A stretch of 64,000 nucleotides of DNA from the NCBI GenBank assembly GCA_039720395.1, contig CM077826.1, forward strand, positions 19,407,053 to 19,471,052, read 5' to 3'. The position numbers and the translations under genes were made by a program. Of the stretch, positions 22,555 to 33,326 are shown in pieces; positions within the stretch are counted from its first letter, which is position 1; each line of letters begins with the position of its first letter. Under the pieces are notes generated by a model. That model had not been told where the DNA came from and made no database searches. It saw only the letters and a list, made by a program, of their open reading frames with translations. The stretch is from Liquidambar formosana. Lineage: Eukaryota > Streptophyta > Magnoliopsida > Saxifragales > Altingiaceae.

Positions 22555-23080
22555 GGGGAAATATCTAAAACCTCCCTCAAAAATAAAATTATATCAAAAA
22601 ACACCATTAAATATTTTTCCTATCCATCTAATCTAAAAAAACCAAGAATCATATCCATTAACTCCAACTAATTAACTATTTGTTTACTGCTGCTAAAAAT
22701 AAGAGTGATTTGTACTAAAATACCTTATTCAACAATTAATATGTTTAATAACAAAAATAGTCATTCAACTGAATTTTTCCTTTTGCCCCCTTCTTCCTGC
22801 TTCGATGATGGAAGAAAAGAACCAGAGATAAATTGAAAAGAGAGAGTGCAAAAGGGAAAATTCAATTAAATGGCCATTTTTGTTATTAAACATATTAATT
22901 GTTGAATAAGGGTATTTTAGTAAGATCACTTTGTTTTTTTAACAACAGTAAACAGAAAGTTTACTAGGTTGGAGTTAATGGATATGATTTTTGATTTTTT
23001 GGATTAGATAGATAGGAAAAATATTTAATGGGGTTTTTGGATATAATTTTATTTTTTAAGGGGGTTTTGGATAATTTGCC
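22555..23080. mobile_element. Palindromic Mutator-like MITE, 526 bp
   Basis: Perfect 9-bp direct repeats TATATTATA flank it (22546-22554 and 23081-23089). Inverted arms of roughly 200 bp face each other, for example AACAATTAATATGTTTAATA near 22730 against TATTAAACATATTAATTGTT near 22890. The ends are GGGGAAATATCTAAAAC and, reverse-complemented, GGCAAATTATCCAAAAC. A single-stranded copy would fold into a long hairpin. Confidence 0.92.
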
Positions 23081-23092
23081 TATATTATATTA

Positions 23093-24355
23093 GCAAAATG
23101 ATAGAGGGGCCTAACTTGTTGGCTTAGATTGGCTTACAGTCATTTAAGGGAAGTATACTATAAGTAGTTATACCCCACAATCCCACAATTGTAGGGATTT
23201 CATTTAATAGCAATATTCGTTCCACGTTTTGCTGAAATTCAAATGTTACTTCCCATAATTATAGCTTTCTCACCTTTTTCCCCTCACCAACCATTTCTGC
23301 TTTCATTTCATAGCCAATCCATCCTGTTTTAAAATTCTCCCAGAAGCATATGGACTTGATAACTATATATTCATTTAATAACTCGATAAAACTTGGCAAA
23401 AATACACAACTATATCACTTACTAACTGAAGTATATCTCTTAATAACTATTTATATACACAGATTCCTTTCCTCGCAAATGAATTTTGTGACTTAATAAC
23501 TAGATAAAATTAGGCAAAAATATACAACTATATAACTTAATAATTCACTAACTGCACAAGAACTTTGTCTCTTAATCACAAATAAATTATGTCACTTGAT
23601 AGCTACATAAATTGTGATAAATAAACAACTTCGTAACTTAATAAAATCACTAAATGCATATAACAGAGTTCACAATCAGGCTTAATATTTTCATACAATT
23701 TTATAAAATCACTTAATAACTAAACTAGATAGTAAGGGTTTGAAAAGCATTGTAGGATTTGCATATAACAAAGGGCTTGTTCAATCAACCTCGTTGTGAT
23801 ACACTCTTCTATAACTTTACAATTTAATAATTCGATTTTTTTGAATAACTATCCATTTTTTTTTTATGGATAATACAAATTTTCACTGGTGAAAAAATCC
23901 ACACAATAGAAGCCCGTTCGTTTTATTGGTGAAAATACCCACACAAGAAAAGCCCTTTTTTTACTACGACTACGGATAAACATTGAACAATAAACGATCT
24001 AGCCCTAAAAATGGGATGAATTTGACCTATTCTTTGACCCATCTCAGATTATCACTTGACAATTGAACGTTGACGCTCGATTGACGGTAAACAACGAACA
24101 AATGCCCGTCTATCCTCCTTCGTAACTTAATAGGCTATGGAATCAACTTTTCAGCCATTGACGATGGTAACTTGTTTGAGAACGAGACAATGAGAGATGG
24201 GGGGTTATTCAATGATTTTCGCCAATTTTTGGGGGATTTGGGGATTTTAATTTATTTCACCCCATTTTTTCTTTAAATAAGAGATCAATAGAAAGTGACC
24301 ACATCAGTAGGCCAATGTAGTAGGCCTATATGGTAGTCTTATATAGAAGAACTCT
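23093..24355. mobile_element. Possible third Mutator-like element in the same target, AT-rich
   Basis: Direct repeats ATTATATTA occur at 23084-23092 and 24356-24364, bounding 1263 bp. Terminal inverted repeats are weak, so this rests mostly on the 9-bp repeat, which is all A/T and could occur by chance. The interior has several loose repeats of a unit like CTTAATAACTAGATAAAA..GGCAAAAATA (23370-23660). No gene is visible. Confidence 0.35.
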
Positions 24356-24364
24356 ATTATATTA

Positions 24365-24830
24365 AGTATCAACTTAATTTGCTTTTAGAAATGTTAAATT
24401 AGGGATTCAATATTATAAAACTTCAATTATTATTATTGTTGTTTTTATTATTTTCATTTTAAAGATTCTTGAATCAAACCAGAATAATGAAGATATAGTT
24501 ATTTTTTGTATTCAATATTAACATACCTTTATTATTATTATTTTTTCATTTTAAATATTTTTGAATTTCTTATTTAATTTGTTCCATGTCCAGTCAATAA
24601 TCAATATTTATGGATTTTCTATTTAAATTAATTTCTTGAATCAATGTAAAAGTGTCATGTTAATTTAAAAGTAGGGACACAGTTAATAAGAGAAGAAAAT
24701 GAATGATAGAAAAAAATGAGAGAGGGAAGATCATAACGACATGCCACATAACCAAATTGGGTTTTATAATAGTGTAAAAGTATAGTTGTATTAATTGATA
24801 TAGATATAGAACCCCAACTCAATGAAATGA
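24365..24830. other. AT-rich intergenic sequence, no gene seen
   Basis: Rich in TTATTATTATT runs; no coding sequence or clear transposon ends. Confidence 0.5.
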
Positions 24831-24839
24831 AATCATTTA

Positions 24840-25616
24840 GGGTGGGTCTAAATCGACACCCTTTTTTTTACTAAATCCACTAGGAGTGTTAGTGGTTTAG
24901 GTTAAAACGAGAACCAAACCGAACCGAACCAAACCAAACTGGCCGGTTTGGTTTGGCTTTTTGGTCATTAGGTTAGGTTTTGGTTCTAATTTTAGAAAAG
25001 TGAATTTAAATTGGTTTGGTTTTGATTTTCTTGTTTAAAAAACCAAACCCAACCGAAATATATATATATAATTTTATATATTATATATCAAACTTTAGTT
25101 TGTAAATTTCCTATTCTAATAAGGGCAGAATAGGTAATAGATTCAAAATAGTAACACTGAACTTACTGGAGTACAAAAGCCTACTGAATGGTGAGTACTA
25201 CTAAGTGACTAGTGATATTGATATGTATTAAATTAGAGATTTGAATTTGGATTGACATATGTCGATATGTTTTCATTTTGATACAATGTTTAACGTTTTT
25301 TTTAGTTGCTAATGTAATGCTTTTATTAAAAATGTTTTTATTTGAGTTTGGCATGCCATTTTTTTCATTTTCAATTTTTTGATGCTACTTGATAGGTTAA
25401 AATCAAAACCGAAACCGAGCCGAGCTAGACCGAAATCTTTTGATTTGGTTTTTTTATAGTATGATTTGATTTGAAATCTACCCTAAAACCGAACCAAACC
25501 GAACCACTTATATCCCTAAAATCCACACCCCTATGCTTTATTTCCACACATCTTTTCTTATTTTTATTCATGGGGGTGTGGATTTAGCAAACAAATGTGT
25601 AGATTTAGACCCACCC
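24840..25616. mobile_element. Mutator-like MITE interrupted by a hAT-like MITE
   Basis: Ends GGGTGGGTCTAAATCGACA and, reverse-complemented, GGGTGGGTCTAAATCTACA form the inverted repeats. The 9-bp duplication AATCATTTA is perfect (24831-24839 and 25617-25625). Subtracting the inner element leaves an original MITE of about 130 bp. Confidence 0.9.
24881..25518. mobile_element. hAT-like MITE (family A), nested, 638 bp
   Basis: Perfect 8-bp duplication AAATCCAC at 24873-24880 and 25519-25526. Ends TAGGAGTGTTAGTGGTTT and, reverse-complemented, TAGGGATATAAGTGGTTC. Subterminal AACCAAACCGAACC repeats mirror one another. The copy at 858-1566 belongs to the same family in opposite orientation. No transposase. 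Confidence 0.9.
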
Positions 25617-25803
25617 AATCATTTATTTTCTCCCAAATAGGCACTGTTTTATTTATGAAATCTTTATCCCATGTTTGATGATTAGATGTGAGACCAAAAT
25701 GGAAATTAGGTACCAGGCCTCTAATTCAGTTGATGAAATTTTGCTACCTAGACCAGTGCCAGGGGTCTCATTCGCACTTCACTTGGAACTTGGGTAAAAG
25801 GGG

Positions 25804-26035
25804 TTTTTTTTTTTTTTTTTTGGTTTTAGGGTTAGGGTGTCCGGGCCAGCTTGCGCGCAGTTCGACTAAATCTCTCATCGGACGATCTTAAGAGCGCAGT
25901 CCCTCATATCAGCCTGGTGCATTCAGGAATTAATTCTTAAAATGCTCCTCAGAGGAATTGAACCCAGGTTGCCTCCACAAGTGTTTGTGTAGAGTTGCGG
26001 GTGATTCGTGACGGATTAACCATGATCTGTGATAT
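25804..26035 (-). mobile_element. tRNA-derived SINE, minus strand
   Basis: On the minus strand an internal RNA polymerase III box B (GGGTTCAATTCC, near 25955) is followed by a body with CGATGAGAGATTTAGTCGAA and CAAGCTGGCCCGGACACCC, which resembles the conserved region of plant Au-type SINEs, and an A-rich tail of 18 A (25804-25821 on the plus strand is T18). A box A is not clear, and I did not find an obvious target duplication, so the 5' limit is approximate. Confidence 0.65.
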
Positions 26036-27203
26036 GGGATTTTGACAAATTGATGCTCAAATTGTAATTCAATTACTAATATAATCCCCCCCTCCCCCTT
26101 TTCCTTGGTATTTAATTTTGGTTATTGACTACAAGTCTCTCTTGAATCGTGACGTCCACCATGTTTACTGGGAAGCCAATAAATACGTTGACTATTTAGG
26201 TAAGACTAGAACCTAATTTTATAACCGTTTTGTTGGATGCCCGTGGCATCGCAACCCCCAGATAATGTACTCCGGGTAATCAATCTTAGTTAATGAATAA
26301 AGCTTCCTTATTTTCACCCAAAAAAAGAAAGAAAAAAAAAAAAAAAAACAAAGAAGAAAACATCCTTTGCCTCCAGGCCTTCTTCCATCGCATGAAAATA
26401 TTTCGACCACATCAGTACACTCTTGCAAATACTTCGACCACATCAATACCCTATTTGACTTAAAATATCAAGTCATTTCTGATCGTTAAAAAATCAAGTC
26501 ATTTGATTGAAATTGTTTTTATTCTTTTAAAAAAAAAAAAAAAAATTGTAAGAAGCGTTGCCTATCGTTCAAATAATTTGACTAAAATTAAATAACAAAA
26601 ATATCCAACAACACTTATTTTTAAAAAACGTAACGCATTAAGTAAGACCTGCTATTTGTTGGGCCTCCTAAAAGAAAAAATGTAATGTGTTGAATGAGAC
26701 CCACTATTTGGTAGCTCTCCATAATTTTATTCATTATAATAAGACCTGATTATATTGGAGGTGGCTTATGGCCTCCCAGATATTTTACAAATTCTCATTG
26801 CTTGAGACTTATTTCAATGAAATGCTTGAAAGGATTCAGACATAGTTCGCATTAATGTCACAAAGGAGAAATGTTACTGTCCAATTTAGACCACATCATT
26901 TGATTCGGTAGAAAACATTGATGCCAAAGAGAAGAACACAAGATGGCCATTATTCAAGATCATTCATACAAGCATACATAGATATATACATACATTCATT
27001 TGCACAACCCTTTCAAGAAGAACATTTAATTCAATAAACTTCCACACCTTAACACCCCAATTTGACTACTATGATTTCTCAATATAGAGATCTCTTTTCT
27101 CTTCCTTCGAACGGAAAGATATGAGGCTTGCCAACCCAAAACTGAAGTCGGCACACTGCATTGCTGCAAGCAACAAGTTATAGAACTCATCGAATGGATA
27201 ATG
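26036..27203. other. Intergenic, no gene seen
   Basis: Contains homopurine/poly-A tracts (26320-26350, 26530-26546) and a short direct duplication of about 55 bp at 26630-26730 (AACGCATTAAGTAAGACC versus AATGTGTTGAATGAGACC). The final part includes the 3' UTR of the LEA2-type gene ending at 27204. Confidence 0.5.
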
Positions 27204-28828
27204 TCACTCGTATATGCATGAATCCTGTTTGAACTTGATGGGTTTGGTGCTAGTGGAGTCGACAACCAAGGGGCAAGATATTCTTTTTCGATGCTTCGTC
27301 CTCACTAGCTTCCCCACCACATCTCCTCTTGACCGGATTTCAAAATCTAGTGACAATGGAACTTTGCTATTAGTGTTGGAGACGGCTAAACTTGATCCAG
27401 CACCATACAGAGGAACCTTAGTTCCTTCAAGGATTACTGATACAGTCCGGCGACTCTTTCTGGGCTGATAGTATTTCTTCAACTGCAATCATAATGTGCA
27501 GAATATGCATGTGAGGAATTCATACATGGAGCAAAGGTTCAAAGGGATTTCATGTTGTCAACAGAACCTTAAACATATGGGGCAAAAAAGAAGTTCCCTT
27601 TTAATTTTGAAGCTTCAGGTGCCAACCAAAAATTCAATTTTATTGGGAATTACTACTTAGTTCATAGAGTTTAGATCTTCTACTCTTCGCATAACACCTC
27701 CACATGTCCAATCGAAATTCAAGAAATTCATCTTTGTTTACACATTTTGATTAGTTTAACACTTAATATTATTTGCAAATCAAATATGGTGGTCATGAAA
27801 AAAAATTCTGACCTGACCAATCGCAACAGGAATCTCTGAATATAAGAGATTGACTGGCGTGGAACTAACATGAATGCCAAACAGTGTCGCAGGGTTGTAT
27901 ATGCTCATCTTCAATGTGCCATTCACAGTCACCATCTTCGTTGGGACACCAGAAAAATCTGTTCCCTCCCCAATGTAGAAGTTATTTACAGTCAAGCTCT
28001 GAAATGGAAATATCCTCCATTAAACAATGAATATATAACAAGCAGACAAAAAGAAGCAGCTCTTTTTCTTTTCTTTATTTGGGTGTGGGTGAATGTTGTG
28101 TTTGTGTGTGGGTGCAGGCATGCATGTGAGAAAGGAATTTGGGGTGTGGGGGGAGGGGGTGGGGGCGAGTGATGAAGCCATTATCGAGCTTAATTGACCT
28201 TGCTTCAATGTTGATTTTAAGATACATTGCAGTGTATCGTCTGATTCAACCAAGAAAAAGGCCAAAGTTCTACATAATCACTATGATAAAGTTGTTTCAG
28301 CTTTTAAAGAATTGGATTTTTCGAACTAGATACTGTCCAATACTTTCAACACTAACTGCATGTTCCAAAGAGTTGAAAGGAAAAGGTGGGAAACGAATTA
28401 CTTCGAACTCGCAAAACTAATTTCCAGCAAGCTAAAAAATATGAGCTGTAACCAAATCAGTCAAGTTTGCTGATCACATATTCATTCAGCAGAACCTCTG
28501 TTCTTTTCCTCTGTTTTCTTAGGTATCAAACAGAGCTAAGGATGAAAGAACGAAAAAAAGCAAAAAACTGGGGTCTAAACTATAGAGGATACATGTTCTT
28601 GCCTTCATAGCTAAGTTTCTTACACGAGCTATTTACACGAAAGGACATGAAAATTAACGAATCAAAGAAGCTCAAATTCCTGCAAATTGATTCCTATTCT
28701 GTAGTGACGATTTCCCTCTAAAATCATGTTCATCTTCATGGAAAAAAGAAAAGAAAAGAGAAGTCAAATAACTTTTTCTAAGACTTGTAATTCCATTAAT
28801 AAGAATTTTCGTCCCATCATTGACAAAT

Positions 28829-28860
<32 letters not shown>

Positions 28861-29386
28861 GGGCATGAGTTTTCTAATGAGCAAACTAAATTGGATATTA
28901 GAGAAAACGTATTGAAATTGGGCATACCTTGACAGTAATCTCTGCTTTGTAAGGCCGGCTCGCGCCCCATATAATCAGGCAAAAGACAGTGAACAGAACA
29001 ATAAAACCGAAGAGAGCAATTAAGGCCTGAAAACGCCGAGAAAAGCCCTCGTCATCAAGGTCATCATAAGCCCCCTCCTCCATAATCACATTACACTCAG
29101 GCCACCCCTTATCATTCCTTTTTCTGCCCCATTTCCTTCCTGAAGACGACCGAAATATCCCCGAGAACCTACTGGCCGAAGAATTCCTCGAGTGTCTACC
29201 AAAAGACGGATGCGAAGGCGACTCCATTGGGCTATTGGAAATTGGAGTCGCGTGCATCGACGAGGACTTGTCCCCATCATGAGAGTCCCTGGAAGGGCTC
29301 TGTACATAGTATACAGGCCCCGGGTACCTCGAAGGCGATGAGGGGGCTAAGCTAGTAATATCTGATTCAGACTTTGTGTGTATCAT
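27204..29386 (-). CDS. LEA group 2 / NHL-type single-pass membrane protein, 3 exons, 307 aa
   Basis: Exons 29386-28928, 27998-27813 and 27482-27204 join in phase 0 with GT-AG borders. The N-terminal 118 residues are Ser-rich and cytosolic, with the family signature PVYYVQSPSRDSHDGDKSSS at about 24-43 and basic patches. One membrane helix spans about 119-141 (LIALFGFIVLFTVFCLIIWGA). The rest is a LEA_2 beta-sandwich domain (for example TVNGTLKMSIYNPATLFGIH and a VPLSLDFEIRSRGDVVGKLV segment). It resembles the Arabidopsis At1g45688/At5g42860 group, whose function is poorly known; relatives include NDR1/HIN1-like proteins. Compared with those it lacks a long Pro/Lys-rich insert in the LEA_2 domain. 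The 5' leader contains a duplicated intron-exon module (separate entry). Confidence 0.92.
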
Positions 29387-29412
29387 CTTGTTAGACCTTC
29401 AATTCTCACAGG

Positions 29413-30040
29413 GAAATTGATAACTTCAATTCATATGCTTCCACACAATCTCACAAAGTCGCCGAAAACACTCAAATTGGAGCAGATTTTCCTGGTACCC
29501 AGAAATCTCTTAGGCGATATATGATTGTTTCTTACACTGAAATGACTGAAAAAAAGAAACCAATATGCAAATTCTTACTTGAAATGCATAAACAGAAAAA
29601 CAATACAAAAGGGCTATATGCCATCAAGAATGTAGATAAAAACGGTAGAATTGTACACCAATTGATTGATTAAAAGAGAATTCAAAGACCTAATACCTTA
29701 GATTGCTCAAGAAACGGTCAAATTTTGATAACTTCAATTCATATGCTTCCTCACAATTTCACAAAATCACCCAAAACAAACAAATCTGAGCAAATTTTCT
29801 CTGTACCCAGAAATCTTTTTGGTGATATATGTCTGTTTCTTACACTAAAACGACAAGAAAAATGAACAAAATTGAATTTTTTTTTACTTGAAATGGCTAA
29901 CCAGAACACAGAGAACAATACGAAATGGGCTATATGCTGTCGATAATGTGGATAAAAACAGTAGACTTTTATACCAAGTGATTCACTACAAGAGAAAGCA
30001 AGCACCCAGTACCTTAAAATTGCTGAATAAATGGTCAAAT
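29413..30040 (-). repeat. Tandemly duplicated 5' leader module (exon plus intron) of the LEA2 gene
   Basis: Two diverged copies with a 308-bp period: GATAACTTCAATTCATATGC starts at 29419 and 29727. On the minus strand each copy holds a donor (TTTTAAG/GTACTGG at 30013/30012; ATCTAAG/GTATTAGG at 29697/29696) and an acceptor (TTTTAG/TGTAAG at 29845/29844; TTTCAG/TGTAAG at 29537/29536). Read this way the leader has two short introns of 168 and 160 nt and a repeated non-coding exon. The splice use is inferred; the duplication itself is plain in the sequence. Confidence 0.8.
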
Positions 30041-30142
30041 TCTGATGTGAAACTCCATTCTTGTGCGAGAAACACTAATGACAAAGACAAGACAATATGT
30101 GAACAGGCAGTAAGTTAACCAAGTATCAAGAGAAGCTACAAT

Positions 30143-30215
30143 TCAGCACTCTCTCTCTCTCTGTGTCTGTCTCTCTCTCTCTAAAGCACTCACTCTCACT
30201 CTCTCTGTGAAAGTG
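30143..30215 (-). promoter_or_regulatory. GA-rich tract upstream of the LEA2 gene
   Basis: The plus strand is (CT)n with TGTGTCTGTC interruptions, so the minus strand reads (GA)n close to the likely transcription start. GA/CT tracts are common in plant core promoters and leaders. No TATA box was picked out. Confidence 0.4.
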
Positions 30216-30225
30216 TGCGCATGAG

Positions 30226-32640
30226 CCAGAGGACGAGAGGTTGTGAGAACGACCAGTGGTGCTACAAGCCTCGCTGGCCGAGCGTTATAGAGAAGGCAAG
30301 CAACAACCAATGACAGATGCACCCATGGCTTGGAACACGAGCCTGATACCGAACCTCGTCGTTCTCTGTCTACACAAACGGTAGGTTCGGAAAATGAGTG
30401 TCGGCAGCCTATTATTTTAATTGACCTAATCAGGTTTGCATTATTGGGGCATTGGACAAGTGACCTAAATAGATTCGGAATTGCATTGTTCATTATTGTT
30501 TACGTTGCTCCTACCACCTCTTGTTCTAGTGGTTACTTGTTAGTACTATATTTGTGCCAATATGTGTTTATATAATCATATATTTATCTTTGGGTGTAAT
30601 TTGTGTGAGCCAAAAAACCGATCAATCCAAATTCAATCTTGAGTTTTGAGCGAGCTTGGATTATCATATTTAATCTGCGGGTTGTACATAGCAAAAAAAA
30701 AATTTATCGTCTCAATTCAATTTGGGTGGATCATAGTTAGAGATCTCAAACAAATTGCCTAGCCCTAAAACCCCAATTCATTAGTACATGCATTATATGT
30801 ATGAATAACTTTTAGGTTAGAACAGTCATATGTAGCCTAGCTAAGTTCTTTAACTTTGATCCGATTTTCAGAATGTAATTGAGATTAAAAAACGGATTAT
30901 CATGTGATTGCTGAAGGTAATTGTTGAATCGAAGTTCTTTATCGAGTGACTTGAATTAGAAATCCTTATATAACCGACACCATAGATCTCTCATAAGATC
31001 ATAATTCTAGATAATAATATAGATACGAAATTATTTGTTTAATTGATTGATACCAACCTGTGATAAAAGAGTCATCACCCTTGAAATAATCGAAAGGGTT
31101 ACATATCAATGTCTGGGCTGGCTGGCATGACCTATCCCACAATGCTTGACGGGTGTATACCTCTAATGCACAAGGCAAGACTATGACGTCCTTTGATGAA
31201 AAAATTGAAGTTCATGCACAACACATGCATTTCGCAAGATATTTTGTGTTTTCTTTCATGAGTACTAGAGAGAACCATTCTTACATGGAACGGTAAGTAG
31301 GTCCACTATATATGAGAGTGCTCTCGTTAAGCTCACATACTTTTTGCATTTTTAAAAATCTATGCTTGTTTTTGGGCAAGTGACACTATCGGCCTAGCCT
31401 AGATAATGTATAGTAAGAGGTGCAATTTGGTTATGCATTAATCGAGAATTAAACTGTAAACCTAATTCGTGGGCTAGTTTTGTTTGGTTCTTAAGCTATC
31501 TCAATCTAATCTTGGGTCAAAAAATTAATAACTAATCTTTATATGATCTGAGCTGGCGCGTTAGATAAACTGACCTTATATATGTAAGTACACATATGAA
31601 TATATGTTATATATCATAATTGTTTTCAATTTCAATTTTCATTTTGCTTGCATATATCAAAAAATGTATTTATTATTCATAAAAAGATTATAAATTTATG
31701 TCTTTTGTTGATTTTATTACTTAGATAATTCAGTTGTTGTTGTAGTAGTAAAATTTAATGCTTTTTTTTTTTTGTAGATTTTATACAAACCAAACCAACC
31801 TGAATTTTGCATGAGTTGGATTACTTTGATTCTATCATTGTATAACTTAATTCAACAAACAAAACAAATGTTGATCTTTGGTTAATTTGGTTATGAGTTA
31901 ATGTCCAAATCAACCCAAACTGAATTGAGTTGTAATTCCAATATGTAATGTTTAGCTCAAAGCGATTCATAGTAGGCCAATTGCAATCTCATTGATAAAA
32001 CGGTAATATGAGACATGCTATCCATAAACCACAGTCGAGATGATTGAATTGTCGCATTGTGTTTGGACTGTATACAACATATACGTATGGGAGGCTCATA
32101 ATACGTGCAATGCATGATCCAACCACAATGCAAATCATTACGATTGTGGGTAGCATTTTCATGTTAATATTGACAAGAAGTACAACAAAAGAATATGTAC
32201 TTTTTACCCCAAAAAAATGTACTTCCAAGAAATGTGGATTTTAATTTTGTGGTTTTATCCAAATTTTGCCTTAAAAAGTTAAAACCCTGCTTGGGTTAAC
32301 TACAATTTCAGCAATTCAGCTATTAAGTATAATCAGAAGAGAATCAGAAGTTGTTGAAAGCAGAAGGATATGATTTTGTTTTCACACGTTTTAACATGGA
32401 GAGTACACTCGTTATTACCAAAAGTTCCATTAAAAGTTTATTTGATTCCTGCACAGCTTGTTTGCCAAAGTTGAGAGGACTTTGTTTCTACTAATATCAC
32501 TTTTACAACCTATAAGTACTTACCGAAAAATCATTCAAACACGTCTGAAAAGTTATTCTGGACTATTTAAGTGATTTTAGACTGCCAGAAAACTCAGCCA
32601 AACAAGTCCTAAGCTAGGTATGCAATAGCCGGACCATTCA
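30226..32640. other. Intergenic between divergent LEA2 and La genes, no gene seen
   Basis: AT-rich. The stretch 30600-30775 ends in AAATTGCCTAGCCCTA, which looks like the end of a hAT-type MITE, but no matching left end was found. Stretches such as 31780-31930, rich in AACCAAACC/CAACCC words, look like eroded MITE sequence. ORFs at 30330-30575 and 31989-32244 have no recognisable content. Confidence 0.45.
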
Positions 32641-32644
32641 TTAT

Positions 32645-32928
32645 TGGGCCTCAAATTGGGCCCATATGCTTCCCAATGTTCAACGGACGCTAGTTAACCC
32701 GTGTCGGTTTGGGACTTGTAGCCTCGTAGAGTTGTGTAGCCGTGCAGGTAGGGATAATGCATGCCTCGTGACTTCCACGTGAAGGTAGTTTCGACCGAAT
32801 GAAGCAAGCGCATTACGCTCCCTGCGCAATTTAGCCGAACTTCATGTGATTATTCTCTCCGTCGCGTTCGTACTTCTCGTATATCGGTAGACGAAGCTCT
32901 GCAACTCCGAATAGTGCTAAAACCCTAA
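32645..32928 (+). promoter_or_regulatory. La gene promoter: two site II motifs and a telo-box
   Basis: TGGGCC occurs at 32645-32650 and 32657-32662 (site II elements), and AAACCCTAA (telo-box) at 32920-32928, 95 bp before the ATG. A (CT)n tract (32931-32950) and TATATA-rich sequence follow. This motif pair is established for plant ribosome-biogenesis and translation genes and fits an RNA-processing gene such as La. Confidence 0.75.
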
Positions 32929-33022
32929 TCTCTCTCTCTCTCTCTCTCCCTTTATATATATATATGTATTATATACATATATATATACGTTACACAAGTC
33001 CGAGCTGCGTGACTTTATAACA

Positions 33023-33278
33023 ATGGCGATTACTTCGCTGGACGAAGAAACGGCGAAGAAAGTCCTGCGTCAGGTTTGAAATCCTTTACTTTTCCTGCTC
33101 AGAGCTCAATTTTGTAGTTTTCGCGGTTGAATTTATAAAAAATAATTAAAAAAAAAAAAAAAACCTTTTTGGCAGGTCGAATTTTACTTCAGTGATAGCA
33201 ATCTTCCCAGAGACAAATTCCTCAAAAAATCAGTCACTGAGAGTCATGACGGAAGTATCCTTCACTTGAATTTACCCT

Positions 33279-33326
<48 letters not shown>

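Noticed and set aside
28020..28265. ORFs around the CACACA/GGGGTGGGGG tract in the LEA2 gene intron
   Set aside because: They are low-complexity translations of intronic simple repeats.
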